NCBI GenBank assembly: GCA_016722565.1
Contig: JADKIU010000004.1
Location: 124,001 to 188,000, forward strand
Direction of reading: 5' to 3'
DNA: 64,000 nt
DNA from: Bacteroidota bacterium
Lineage (GTDB): Bacteria; Bacteroidota; Bacteroidia; 2-12-FULL-35-15
The notes under the pieces are model-generated. The model ran no database searches and was not told the DNA's origin. It worked only from the letters and a program-made list of their open reading frames with translations. The position numbers were made by a program, and so were the translations under genes. This document shows positions 7,797 through 17,154 of this stretch, piece by piece. The first letter of the stretch is position 1, and each line of letters starts with the position of its first letter.

Positions 7797-8447
7797 TTAT
7801 TCCAACACAATTTTCTTAGTCAAAACTTTATCAGCAACGATCACCTGTACAAAATAAATCCCGCTCCGTAAGTCGCCACGGTCTATTGATGATAAGCGTT
7901 CATTGGTCGTAAGTGTTTTTACCATTTTTCCGGTCAAGTCATAGATGTTGATGGTGGCAACAGAAGTTTTTAATTCAGAAAAGTCGATGTTGAAAGTTGT
8001 GGTAGCAGGGTTTGGGTAAATATTGAAAGAAGCAGTAGATGCGAATTCATTCACTCCAACTGTACAAGACATTGGGTAACTATAAGCGCAAGGAGCAATA
8101 GAATCTGTTGGGTCATCATAATATACGGTTCCTGTGAATCCAGCCGGAATACTATCCAAGGATGTGGGAATGGTATGTGTTAACGTATCTCCGGCTAAGT
8201 GTCCGAAAAAGAAAAACAAGCTGTTGATGTTAGCAATGGTATCTCCTAAAGCATCTGTAACAATTACAATCGGGTAGTTTACAAAAACGGTGTCGCCATT
8301 GTAGATGGTCACATCCAATGTGTTGCTGCCCACCGTATCAATGTTGTTGATATTTAATATGCAAAAGTTGCCGCAAGTAATGTTTTGTGATTTACTTGAA
8401 AAAGTAAATGCGATTATTGCGATAGATAGGAGTACTAGTTTTTTCAT
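7797..8447 (-). CDS. secreted protein with T9SS type A sorting domain
   Basis: 216 residues: signal peptide (1-20, cleavage near FSSKSQ), then about 110 residues of beta-rich sequence (LDVTIYNGDTVFVNYPIVIV) that I cannot assign to a family. From about residue 135 there is a type A C-terminal sorting domain (FNIYPNPATTTFNI, YDLTGKMVKTL, LRSGIYFVQV, KKIVLE end). Expected to be secreted by T9SS and attached to the cell surface. Its start codon abuts the inverted-repeat element at 8456-8585. Confidence 0.85.
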   Translation of the reverse strand: MKKLVLLSIAIIAFTFSSKSQNITCGNFCILNINNIDTVGSNTLDVTIYNGDTVFVNYPIVIVTDALGDTIANINSLFFFFGHLAGDTLTHTIPTSLDSIPAGFTGTVYYDDPTDSIAPCAYSYPMSCTVGVNEFASTASFNIYPNPATTTFNIDFSELKTSVATINIYDLTGKMVKTLTTNERLSSIDRGDLRSGIYFVQVIVADKVLTKKIVLE

Positions 8448-8455
8448 AAAAAATA

Positions 8456-8585
8456 TTTTGCCACAGATTCACAGATTATTTTCTATAAAAAAGAAATTAA
8501 AGTGATTATATATTGTGGTGGATTTTATTCGAATTAATTCGCGTAATTATTTTTTTAATTTTTATTCTGTGAATCTGTGGCAAAA
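8456..8585. repeat. MITE-like element with 20-bp perfect terminal inverted repeats
   Basis: Left arm 8456-8475 and right arm 8566-8585 are exact reverse complements (ttttgccacagattcacaga). They enclose about 90 bp of AT-rich sequence without an ORF. The element fills the space between the secreted protein gene (start at 8447) and the pyrG stop codon (8598), so it may also carry the promoter of the former or terminate pyrG. Confidence 0.7.
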
Positions 8586-8597
8586 AGCCACGTCTCA

Positions 8598-10217
8598 CTA
8601 ATGAACGAGTTTCTTAATTTCAATTGCTGCTTTTACAAAATGCACAAATAGCGGATGAGGGTTTGCTACGGTACTTTTGTATTCAGGGTGAAACTGAACG
8701 CCCACAAACCAAGGGTGATCTTTAATTTCAACGATTTCTACTAAGCCACCTTCCGGATTTATTCCGGACGCAAACATGCCTGCTTTTTCAAAATCCTGTA
8801 AGTATTCGTTATTAAATTCATAACGGTGACGGTGACGTTCGTTGATTTCCTTTTGTTTGTATATCTCCCAAGCTTTTGTGTTTTCTGAAACATTACATGG
8901 GTAGGAGCCCAAACGCATGGTACCACCTTTTTTGGTTACTTTCTTTTGCGCTTCTAACAAATCAATCACCGGATTAGTAGTTCCCGGATTCATTTCTGTA
9001 GAGTTGGCATCTTTAAAGCCCAAAACATTTCTTGCAAATTCAATCACGGCACATTGCATACCTAAACAAATTCCGAAAAATGGTACATTGTTTTCGCGTG
9101 CATATTTGATGGCGGTGATTTTTCCTTCTATTCCACGCTGTCCGAATCCCGGGGCAACTAAAATACCACCTAATCCTGCAAATTTTTCTTCAACATTTTC
9201 ATCTGTGATACTTTCAGAATGAATCCATTCGATTTCTACTTTGCAATCGTTGGCCGCACCCGCATGTATGAATGCTTCTGAAATAGATTTGTATGAATCT
9301 TTTAATTCAACGTATTTTCCAACCAGTCCAATGCGTACTTGATGTTTCGGATGTTTAAATTTTTGTAAGAAATCTTTCCACTTTCCTAAATCGATGTTTT
9401 CAGAAACAGGGAGTCCTAATTGATTCAAAACAACAACATCCAATTGTTCTTCTTCCATTAATAAAGGCACTTCATAGATTGTGCTTGCATCGCGTGCTTC
9501 AATAACTGCATTAGGTGCAACGTTACAAAACAAGGCAATTTTATTTCTAAGATCTCTGTTTAATGGGTGTTCTGTTCTACAAACTAACACATCGGGTTGA
9601 ACACCGTATTCCAACAATAGTTTTACGGAGTGTTGTGTCGGTTTGGTTTTTAATTCTCCTGTAGTAGATAGATATGGAATCAATGTTAGGTGAATCACCA
9701 TTGCATCTTTCCCTAATTCCCATTTTAATTGACGAACCGCCTCCACATAAGGAAGAGATTCAATATCACCAACGGTTCCACCAATTTCAGTAATTACAAA
9801 TTGATAGTTGCCGGTTTTGCCTAATAATTTTACACGATTTTTTATCTCATCGGTGATGTGAGGGATTACCTGTACGGTTTTTCCCAAGTAATCACCGCGT
9901 CTTTCTTTCTCAATAACGGATTGATAAATTCTTCCGGTAGTTACATTGTTTGCTTGTGATGTCGGAACATTCAAAAAGCGTTCGTAATGTCCTAAATCCA
10001 AATCGGTTTCAGCACCATCATCCGTTACAAAACATTCGCCATGTTCATAAGGGTTTAATGTTCCCGGATCTACGTTAATGTAGGGGTCTAATTTTTGGAT
10101 GGTAACGGTATAACCTCTTGCTTGTAATAGCTTCGCCAACGATGCGGCTAAAATTCCTTTTCCTAATGAAGACGTAACTCCTCCGGTAACAAATATGTAC
10201 TTAGTTGATGCTGACAT
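8598..10217 (-). CDS. pyrG: CTP synthase
   Basis: 539 residues, normal length. Converts UTP to CTP with ATP and glutamine, the last step of pyrimidine nucleotide synthesis. The N-terminal synthetase domain has GGVTSSLGKGILAASLA (12-28), QKLDPYINVDPGTL (41-54), HGECFVTDDGAETDLDLGHY (59-78) and GGTVGDIES (146-154). The C-terminal class I glutamine amidotransferase domain has its cysteine in GICLGMQ at 384 and HPEYKS near 519. The start is followed directly by the typical KYIFVTGG. A TAATTTTG -7 box lies at 10277-10270 on the same strand. Confidence 0.98.
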   Translation of the reverse strand: MSASTKYIFVTGGVTSSLGKGILAASLAKLLQARGYTVTIQKLDPYINVDPGTLNPYEHGECFVTDDGAETDLDLGHYERFLNVPTSQANNVTTGRIYQSVIEKERRGDYLGKTVQVIPHITDEIKNRVKLLGKTGNYQFVITEIGGTVGDIESLPYVEAVRQLKWELGKDAMVIHLTLIPYLSTTGELKTKPTQHSVKLLLEYGVQPDVLVCRTEHPLNRDLRNKIALFCNVAPNAVIEARDASTIYEVPLLMEEEQLDVVVLNQLGLPVSENIDLGKWKDFLQKFKHPKHQVRIGLVGKYVELKDSYKSISEAFIHAGAANDCKVEIEWIHSESITDENVEEKFAGLGGILVAPGFGQRGIEGKITAIKYARENNVPFFGICLGMQCAVIEFARNVLGFKDANSTEMNPGTTNPVIDLLEAQKKVTKKGGTMRLGSYPCNVSENTKAWEIYKQKEINERHRHRYEFNNEYLQDFEKAGMFASGINPEGGLVEIVEIKDHPWFVGVQFHPEYKSTVANPHPLFVHFVKAAIEIKKLVH

Positions 10218-10269
10218 GTTCTAATGTAATTTCAGGTAATCCCTGACCAGAGGAAATTTGTAGGTCGTA

Positions 10270-10277
10270 CAAAATTA
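10270..10277 (-). promoter_or_regulatory. -7 promoter box TAATTTTG of pyrG
   Basis: TAnnTTTG consensus on the minus strand, about 50 nt upstream of the pyrG start. Confidence 0.5.
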
Positions 10278-10396
10278 CGAATAATTTCTGCTGGTCTGTG
10301 TCCGTTTTGATAATTTGTTGAAAAAAGCCTTTTCGAATACCGGATGTGGTTGAATAAGAGGCTTTGCGTTGGAGAAATAACGCAGTTATAGTAAAC

Positions 10397-10432
10397 AAAA
10401 AGCTCCTTAGATTGAATCCTAAGGAGCTTTTT
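10397..10432 (-). terminator. Rho-independent terminator of the TonB receptor gene
   Basis: Hairpin with arms aaaaagctccttag / ctaaggagcttttt; U-tract on both sides. It lies 17 bp beyond the stop codon of the receptor. Confidence 0.85.
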
Positions 10433-10448
10433 AAATGGCGTTTTATAA

Positions 10449-12785
10449 CTAGAATGTCATTACCAAACTTACCGTTGGTAATAACGGCAATTGGTCTACA
10501 CGTTTATAGCGTACACGGTCAAAATAGAATACATTCGGTCGGTTGTAAACATTGGTTGCGCCAACCGCTGCTTCCAATTTCGTGTTTTCAAAGAACAGGA
10601 AGGTGCGTTTTACGGTAATATCCAAACGGTGATACCACGGCAATTCTTTGGTTTGACCTTCATCAAAATAATAGTTCAATTCTCCATTGCTACTTACATA
10701 GTTGGTATTAATACCTTGGGTAAAGTTTTGATCTTCGTAAAATCCTCCTGTAGGCTTGAAAGGGAAGCCGGAACCTAAATTCCAGCGTACATCAAATTCC
10801 CAGTTACGGTTTTTACCAAAAATATAGGATCCAACAATGTTTGCATTGTGTCTTCTGTCGAAATGTGGTCGATAGGTTTGAAGTCCATCCCAACGATTTA
10901 CATACGATAAGGAATAAACAAACCATAAATACAAGCGTTTGTGATCATATTTTAACACCATGTCAATCCCTTGCGCTCTTCCGGTTTCAATGATGAAATC
11001 GCTTTTTAATTCCTCAGGTATAGAAGCGTTTTCAGGGGTGTCGTCAAACATTTTATTGGTATTCAAATTGGTCAATTGTTTGAAATCTTTGCGATATGCT
11101 TCGATATTCAAATCCCAATGCTTGGCAATGTCAAATTCAAATCCGGCAACATAATGGTTTGCCTTTTGTAGTTTGTGTTTTACTTTTTGAACTTCGCCAT
11201 TTTCATCCGTATATTGTTCCGGTAAGTTATCAGGGCCGGATAAGAAACCGTAGAATAAATTCACAACATCTCTTTCAGAAGTTGCAGCAATTAAGTTTTG
11301 TGAATACATACCGGTTGCAAATTTGAAGCGCAATCTTGGAATGATATTCCATTTCATGCTGAAACGGGGTTCAGGTGAGAAGTTTGCCAATGAAGCGTAA
11401 TACATGACCCTCATGCTGGGCTCAAGTAATAATTTTTTCTTTTTAGAAACGTATTTTACTTTTACATATCCGCCAATTTCGGTGGTGCTTTCTTCTTGTG
11501 AAATATGTCGATTGGAAGCGTTGTAGAAATCAAAATCTGTTCGGAATCCCAATACTTCTAAACCGTAGTTGATTTCACTTTTTCCTGAGAAGTAAGTGAA
11601 TCCTACACCCATGTTGAAACCTTTGATGGCACTTGTTTTTACAGAGTCAATTTCAGGTTTTATTTTTATTTTGTACTGAGAATACGCAAAGTTACCAGTT
11701 ACCAAAATAGGGGAGTTTTGTGGAACCAACAAGAAGTTACCGCCACCACCATACGAATCCCATTTCATTTCCTGCACCGCTTTGTAGTTTACTTTGTCAT
11801 TAAAGTTAAACCCAAACAAGTTTAATTTACTACCGTTGTTGGCATTAAATGATACTTTACCATAATAATCGTTAAAGCTAAATGGTAAGCCTTCCGGATC
11901 AATATAGCTGTATAGGACTTTTGAAGTAGTTGGCAAATAGGATGTTTTTGCAGAAAGAATAAAAGATGCAGTTGCTTTACTGTCTTCTTTTTGTTTAATC
12001 AATGGCCCTTCTGCTAATACTTTCGCTCCAAAAGGACTTGCCGCAATTTTACCGGATACTCTGCGCTTGTTTCCATCTCGAGTGGTAATGTCCATGATGG
12101 AAGAGATTCTTCCGCCATACTCAGCACCAAATCCTCCACTGTATACATCCGCATTACGAATGATATCTGCATCAAAAACTGAAAACAAACCAATCGAGTG
12201 GAAGGGATTGTATACAATCATACCATCCAATAATACTTTATTCTGAATAGGCGAGCCTCCTCTGATGTAGAGCTGTCCACCTTGGTCACCGGTAAAAATT
12301 ACTCCTGGCAAAACTTGTAAATATTGTGCTAAATCAGGTTCTCCACCAACTGAGGGTAATTTTTTGATGGTTATCGGGTCAATCTTATTTACTGAAATTT
12401 GTGTTTCGGTTTGCTTGGCTTCTTGTTCTGCAGAAATTTCAACAACATTTAATTTAACATTTGCTTTGGTGAGGTATAGTTTTTTAGTGATAATGTCTCC
12501 CGCTTTTACAGTAATGTTTTCCAACAAACTATCGTAGCCGATGGAAGTAATCATCAATGTGTAGTTTCCTGGAGGGACTTTGTTAATCGAAAAGTATCCA
12601 TTTACATCCGTTGCATTACCAATGGTTGTTCCTTTTAAAATAACGTTCGTGAAAAGAACCGGTTCACCGGAATCTTTCAAGTAAACAAAACCGCGCACCG
12701 TTCCTACTTGAGCAACTGCTGCAGAAGTAAAAAGAATAAAAAAAGCAATAGATAATCGTTTAATAAGTAATGTTGGGATACTCAT
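10449..12785 (-). CDS. TonB-dependent receptor with carboxypeptidase-regulatory-like N-terminal domain
   Basis: 778 residues: signal peptide (1-25, ending AAVAQ). A CarboxypepD_reg-like beta domain spans about 28-112 (GTVRGFVYLKDSGEPV, DVNGYFSINKVPPGNYTL). A plug domain spans about 125-230 (GEPDLAQYLQVLPGV, RGGSPIQNKVLLDG, SGGFGAEYGGRISSIMDI). A 22-strand type barrel follows, ending in TVSLVMTF with terminal F. Imports an unknown substrate through the outer membrane with TonB energy. There is no SusD partner next to it. A second receptor gene lies directly upstream in the same direction with a 243-bp gap. Confidence 0.93.
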   Translation of the reverse strand: MSIPTLLIKRLSIAFFILFTSAAVAQVGTVRGFVYLKDSGEPVLFTNVILKGTTIGNATDVNGYFSINKVPPGNYTLMITSIGYDSLLENITVKAGDIITKKLYLTKANVKLNVVEISAEQEAKQTETQISVNKIDPITIKKLPSVGGEPDLAQYLQVLPGVIFTGDQGGQLYIRGGSPIQNKVLLDGMIVYNPFHSIGLFSVFDADIIRNADVYSGGFGAEYGGRISSIMDITTRDGNKRRVSGKIAASPFGAKVLAEGPLIKQKEDSKATASFILSAKTSYLPTTSKVLYSYIDPEGLPFSFNDYYGKVSFNANNGSKLNLFGFNFNDKVNYKAVQEMKWDSYGGGGNFLLVPQNSPILVTGNFAYSQYKIKIKPEIDSVKTSAIKGFNMGVGFTYFSGKSEINYGLEVLGFRTDFDFYNASNRHISQEESTTEIGGYVKVKYVSKKKKLLLEPSMRVMYYASLANFSPEPRFSMKWNIIPRLRFKFATGMYSQNLIAATSERDVVNLFYGFLSGPDNLPEQYTDENGEVQKVKHKLQKANHYVAGFEFDIAKHWDLNIEAYRKDFKQLTNLNTNKMFDDTPENASIPEELKSDFIIETGRAQGIDMVLKYDHKRLYLWFVYSLSYVNRWDGLQTYRPHFDRRHNANIVGSYIFGKNRNWEFDVRWNLGSGFPFKPTGGFYEDQNFTQGINTNYVSSNGELNYYFDEGQTKELPWYHRLDITVKRTFLFFENTKLEAAVGATNVYNRPNVFYFDRVRYKRVDQLPLLPTVSLVMTF

Positions 12786-13028
12786 ATTTTTGTAGCATTT
12801 AAATAAAAAATAACACCTCTTTTTTTAGGTTCGTAAATGTAATAATTTATTGGATTAAATAGGGGGTTATTTTCCAGATTGACATTTCTTGGAGATAATC
12901 GGTGGTTTTTGAAGGGTAAATGGTAAAATGAAAGGGAATGGTTAATCGAAAATTAGCTAAATAAGGTGAATGAGGATGAAAAATGGATGAGGGAGGAGGG
13001 TGGATGTTGGTCTTCCCATTTTTCCTTT
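12786..13028. other. intergenic region between two TonB receptor genes
   Basis: 243 bp, AT-rich, purine-rich near 12960-13010. A minus-strand TACATTTA at about 12835 could serve as -7 box for the downstream receptor. No hairpin terminator and no gene are seen. Confidence 0.4.
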
Positions 13029-15407
13029 TTAAAACTCAATTTTATACCCAAAGTAAGGAAACAATCCTAACTGGTATTCTTGCTGAATTTTTTGTAAAAC
13101 CGGATCGTAGGATTCTCTTAAAATATTTTGGGTGTCAAAAATGTTCTCGACTACTAAAAAGATACTTTGTGATGTTTTTTTACGATTGGTTTTATAGGAA
13201 ACTTTGATGTCGAATCGGGAATAATCTTTTAATTGTTTTGAAAATGCTTCTTCATCGATATAAACGGCATCACCATAAATTTTTGATTTCTCTATGTCAA
13301 TTGGTGTATATCTGTTGCCTCCTGCTTGTGTGAATTTTAAATCAATGGATAAGGCTTTGTTTTTGTTTTTTCCAAGTACAAATTCATATCCTGCTAACGC
13401 ATTTAAAACATATCCTCCGTCATAACTGGTATGATGCTCCACACCATTGCTTCCTTTGTATTTTGATTGATAGACTGAAATGGTAGCGAGGTAATAAAAA
13501 TGTTTATTAAAGAATTTTTCAACGGTCAATTCAACCCCTATGTTTTCTCCATCTCCTTTGTTTTCTAAGCTATCTACCAGCGGTATTCCCTCCAATGCAT
13601 TTCCTACATTAATCATTGAGAATGAAGATTGATAATTTTTTTGTACCGGCACATTGTAAACATATTGATAATAACCTTCCAGCTTCAATCGATAATCTTT
13701 TGCAAAATTCAAGTCGTACCCCAAAATGACATGTTGACTTTTTGATAAATCCAAATTTCGGTTGCTTCTGAAATAGCTGTCTGTAGCGGGAAGGTAGGTT
13801 TCGTAAAAATAATAAATGGTGGGTTGCATTTGACTATGCAATCCATAACCCAAACTAATGTTTTGTTTTTTGCTCATTTGAAAACGTAATCCCAATCGTG
13901 GTTCAATGGCGGAGGTGTTGTTGAGTAAAAAGTTCTGATAATGCACGCCACTGTTGATTGTAATTTTGTCGGTTGGTCGAAATTGCCAATGTGCAAAGCC
14001 TTGCACCAAACCTGCGGTAGAGCCTTTTACATTCAGGTCGTAAATGTATTTTCCATAATTGTTTGAATAGGAAAACGATTCAGCATTAAAATAAATGGTT
14101 TGATAGGTTGCTCCGATTTTAATTAAATGTTTGGCATTTATTTTTTTTGAAACAGTATAGTTGGCAATAAAATTTGCTTCAGTTGATTTGTTTTTTCGAT
14201 CTAGAAATGCCGATTGGTCAACAGGTGAAAGGGTATCCACATAGGCATCCAAATTGGTTGCCGAAACAGACAATGAAAGTTTTCCAGATGTTTTTGAATT
14301 AAAAAAGTACAAATGCGAAAGGCCTGTCGCGCCCATGCTTGCACCAAATACTAAATCTTGTCCGCCTGTGATGTACGACCAATCTGTTGCTTTTCGGTCG
14401 CTATCCAGTAAGGTCAATTTGCTTTTTCCACCAATTCCCCACAATGAAAAAACACCTGCTTTTTTTGTTGGCACATTTACTTTGTAAGATATGTCTTGAT
14501 ACTCAGGACTGGCAGAAACGCCAAAGCGAATCCCCAGTTTGTTAAATACTTCTAATGTAGAATAACGGTAATTAATTAAGTATGAGCTTCCATTCTTTTT
14601 TGAGATAGGACCTTCCGCTCCAAGTTCTACTCCATTGATACCAAGTGATCCGGTGTATTCATTTTGTTCGTTGTTTCCATTACGTAATTTAATATCAAAA
14701 ACGGCTGCTGTTTTATTTCCGTATTCAGCAGGGAAAGCACCGGTTAAAAAATCGGAGTTGCCTAAAATGTTGTTGTTAAGCATGCTGATGGGGCCACCAG
14801 TTGCTCCTTGTGCTGAGAAATGATTCGGGTTTGGAATGTCTACGCCTTCCATCCGCCAGAGCACACCTAGAGGAGAATTCCCTCTCACGATGATGTCGTT
14901 ACGCGCGTCATTGCCGGAAGAAACACCGGCATAGTTTGCAACCATTTTGCTGGGATCGCCTCTGCTGCCGGCATATCGTCCGGTTTCTTCTGCCAAAAAA
15001 TTACGAGACGAAACCGTTACCAAATCATTGTTTGCTTTCGTTTTATCTGTTTCTGCAACAATTTCAATTACTTCGGAGGTGTATACTTTTTCGCGAAGTT
15101 CAATGGTCAGCACCACTTCTTTCCCGGACGTAACAATAATATTATTGATGAATGTTTCTTCGTAACCGATGGATGTAATTTTTAAGGCACGTCTTCCAAC
15201 AGGTACTTTATCCAATCTGAATTTTCCATCCACATCCGTTGTGGAACCAATTAACGTATCGCTATTTAATAAAATAATGTTGGCGCCAAATAAAGTGGAT
15301 TTTGAATCTGCATCAATTACTTTTCCACGAATGGTTTGTGTATAGGTTTGTGCAGATACGTTTAGTCCGATTAGCAGAAGAAGAAATATGAAAGCGATTT
15401 TTTTCAC
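13029..15407 (-). CDS. TonB-dependent receptor, second copy type
   Basis: 792 residues with the same architecture as the neighbouring receptor: signal peptide (1-19, ending NVSAQ), carboxypeptidase-regulatory-like domain (about 22-105: QTIRGKVIDADSKSTLFGAN, DVDGKFRLDKVPVGRRAL), and plug (about 140-240: DIIVRGNSPLGVLWRMEGVD, TGAFPAEYGNKTAAVFDI). A long barrel ends in FPYFGYKIEF. The two are distant paralogues, not recent duplicates. The ligand is unknown. The gene is divergent from the EI24-type gene at 15513; a TAATTTTA element around 15418-15411 is a possible -7 box. Confidence 0.92.
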   Translation of the reverse strand: MKKIAFIFLLLLIGLNVSAQTYTQTIRGKVIDADSKSTLFGANIILLNSDTLIGSTTDVDGKFRLDKVPVGRRALKITSIGYEETFINNIIVTSGKEVVLTIELREKVYTSEVIEIVAETDKTKANNDLVTVSSRNFLAEETGRYAGSRGDPSKMVANYAGVSSGNDARNDIIVRGNSPLGVLWRMEGVDIPNPNHFSAQGATGGPISMLNNNILGNSDFLTGAFPAEYGNKTAAVFDIKLRNGNNEQNEYTGSLGINGVELGAEGPISKKNGSSYLINYRYSTLEVFNKLGIRFGVSASPEYQDISYKVNVPTKKAGVFSLWGIGGKSKLTLLDSDRKATDWSYITGGQDLVFGASMGATGLSHLYFFNSKTSGKLSLSVSATNLDAYVDTLSPVDQSAFLDRKNKSTEANFIANYTVSKKINAKHLIKIGATYQTIYFNAESFSYSNNYGKYIYDLNVKGSTAGLVQGFAHWQFRPTDKITINSGVHYQNFLLNNTSAIEPRLGLRFQMSKKQNISLGYGLHSQMQPTIYYFYETYLPATDSYFRSNRNLDLSKSQHVILGYDLNFAKDYRLKLEGYYQYVYNVPVQKNYQSSFSMINVGNALEGIPLVDSLENKGDGENIGVELTVEKFFNKHFYYLATISVYQSKYKGSNGVEHHTSYDGGYVLNALAGYEFVLGKNKNKALSIDLKFTQAGGNRYTPIDIEKSKIYGDAVYIDEEAFSKQLKDYSRFDIKVSYKTNRKKTSQSIFLVVENIFDTQNILRESYDPVLQKIQQEYQLGLFPYFGYKIEF

Positions 15408-15500
15408 ACCGTAAAATTAGCATTTTATTTATTACATTATTGCTTTTCACTTCGTAATGAGGCTGCTTGAATGTTCCAATGAAATCCCGAAAATAAATGT

Positions 15501-15508
15501 TAATTTTG
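15501..15508 (+). promoter_or_regulatory. -7 promoter box TAATTTTG of the EI24-type gene
   Basis: TAnnTTTG consensus ending 4 nt before the ATG at 15513, again implying a leaderless or nearly leaderless transcript. Confidence 0.5.
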
Positions 15509-15512
15509 ACTC

Positions 15513-16289
15513 ATGAACAAGCAGTTATCCTTCTTCCAACAATTTGGTTTGGGAATAAAAACCTACGGCAAAGCCATTTCTTTTGTTTTTGAGAAAGGTT
15601 TGTGGATGTATTTTATTTATACCATTTTGATTGCATTATTGCTGGCATTGGGTGGGTTAACCTTAATCCATAATTTATCCGACTGGCTTGAAAATTGGAT
15701 TATGTCGTATGTAACTACAGACTCTGAAAATGGTATCTTTCATTTCTTAGGCAGTGCCTTGCAAGTGCTGTTGTCGGTTGGCTTAAAGATTTTGTTCTTT
15801 TTTGTTTTCTCCACGTTTAGTAAATATATTTTGTTAATCATTATGTCTCCGATCATGGCATTATTGTCTGAGCGTACTGAAGAAATTATTACAGGGAAGG
15901 TTTATCCATTTAATTTGGGTCAGTTTTTGAAAGATATTTGGCGAGGAGTGATGATTGCAATTCGTAATATGTTTATTGAATTTGGTTTTATTTTCTTGGG
16001 TTTCTTTGTCGTTTGGATTCCAATTATTGGATGGGTTGCTGCCCTCTTTTTAATTATTGTTTCCTATTACTTTTATGGGTTTTCAATGATTGATTACGTG
16101 AGTGAAAGACGAAGAATGGGTATTTCACAAAGTGTTTCTTTTGTCCGCCAACACAAAGGGTTGGCCATTGGAAATGGATTTATTTTTGCATTAGTATTTG
16201 CCATTCCGTTTGTTGGTGGAATGATTGCAGCGGTGATCGCTCCTGTTGCAGCGTGTATTGCAGTAATGGAGATCGAAAACAAACAATAG
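15513..16289 (+). CDS. EI24 domain (CysZ-like) inner-membrane protein
   Basis: 258 residues with four to six hydrophobic segments: about 31-52, 80-105, 140-165, 170-185 and 220-255. Polar loops contain MSPIMALLSERTEEI, a signature of the EI24/CysZ family. CysZ transports sulfate in enterobacteria; the substrate here is not shown. The C-terminal hydrophobic run FVGGMIAAVIAPVAACIAVMEIE is also typical. The next gene, mqnA, starts 4 bp after the stop, so the two are almost certainly one transcript. Confidence 0.85.
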   Translation: MNKQLSFFQQFGLGIKTYGKAISFVFEKGLWMYFIYTILIALLLALGGLTLIHNLSDWLENWIMSYVTTDSENGIFHFLGSALQVLLSVGLKILFFFVFSTFSKYILLIIMSPIMALLSERTEEIITGKVYPFNLGQFLKDIWRGVMIAIRNMFIEFGFIFLGFFVVWIPIIGWVAALFLIIVSYYFYGFSMIDYVSERRRMGISQSVSFVRQHKGLAIGNGFIFALVFAIPFVGGMIAAVIAPVAACIAVMEIENKQ

Positions 16290-16293
16290 ATCT

Positions 16294-17049
16294 ATGAAAA
16301 AAGTGAAAGTATCCATTGTTTCTTATTTGAATTCAAAGCCGTTTATTGCTGGATTCAATCATTCAGATATATTGGATAAAATGGAATTGGATTTGGATAT
16401 CCCTTCTGTTTGTGCTCAAAAATTGATGGATGGAACGGTTGATTTAGGTTTGATTCCAGTTGCGGTACTACCTTTATTAAAAGATAAATTTATTGTCAGC
16501 GATTATTGTATTGGTGCAGTAGGTAAAGTGGCTTCGGTGAACCTATATAGTAATGTCCCTTTGCAGGAAATTACATCTGTTCTGTTGGATTATCAATCGC
16601 GTACTTCTGTTTCGTTGGTGAAAGTACTGGCTAAAAATTTCTGGAAAATTGAACCGAAATGGGAACCTGCAACTGAGAATTATGAAAACACAATTTCAGG
16701 AACCACGGCTGCAGTGATTATTGGTGATCGCACCTTTGGTTTAGAAAATAAATATAAATACAACTACGATTTATCAGAAGAATGGCAAAAATTTACCGGA
16801 CTTCCATTTGTTTTTGCCTGCTGGGTGGCGAACAAAGAACTTTCACAATCTTTTATCGCAGAATTTAATAAAGCGCTCCAAATAGGCTTGGATATGCGTT
16901 CCGAATTGGCAGCCGACTTGCAAAAAAGCAATAAATATGCTACAAATGTGGAGGTCTATCTTCGTCAGAATATCGACTACGACTACGATACAGCCAAAAA
17001 GAAAGGTTTGGAACTATTTTTGTCTTATCAGGCAAATCTTCAGCAATAA
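16294..17049 (+). CDS. mqnA: menaquinone biosynthesis protein MqnA (chorismate dehydratase)
   Basis: 251 residues. It begins MKKVKVSIVSYLNSKPFIAG, the N-terminal signature (SYLNSxPF) of the MqnA/MqnD solute-binding-protein-fold family. Later motifs are LDLDIPSVCAQKLMDGTVDLGLIPVA and ISGTTAAVIIGDRTF. MqnA dehydrates chorismate to 3-enolpyruvylbenzoate, the first step of the futalosine route to menaquinone. The other mqn genes are not in the window, so use of that route is inferred. MqnD is the main alternative, but the SYLNS start favours MqnA. Confidence 0.85.
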   Translation: MKKVKVSIVSYLNSKPFIAGFNHSDILDKMELDLDIPSVCAQKLMDGTVDLGLIPVAVLPLLKDKFIVSDYCIGAVGKVASVNLYSNVPLQEITSVLLDYQSRTSVSLVKVLAKNFWKIEPKWEPATENYENTISGTTAAVIIGDRTFGLENKYKYNYDLSEEWQKFTGLPFVFACWVANKELSQSFIAEFNKALQIGLDMRSELAADLQKSNKYATNVEVYLRQNIDYDYDTAKKKGLELFLSYQANLQQ

Positions 17050-17054
17050 TTTTT

Positions 17055-17062
17055 TATATTTG
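17055..17062 (+). promoter_or_regulatory. -7 promoter box TATATTTG
   Basis: TAnnTTTG consensus just after the mqnA stop. It predicts a 5' leader of roughly 85 nt for the gene at 17155. Confidence 0.5.
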
Positions 17063-17154
17063 TTTCTGTGACTTAAGATTTATTTTTGTGAACGGTAGGG
17101 CACAGAAATAGAGCCAATGCAGAATTCGTAATTCAACTATTAAAGATTTTCTAT

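Noticed and set aside
10201..10398. Short minus-strand open frame between pyrG and the TonB receptor terminator
   Set aside because: It covers the pyrG promoter and leader, overlaps the pyrG start and has no recognisable protein features.
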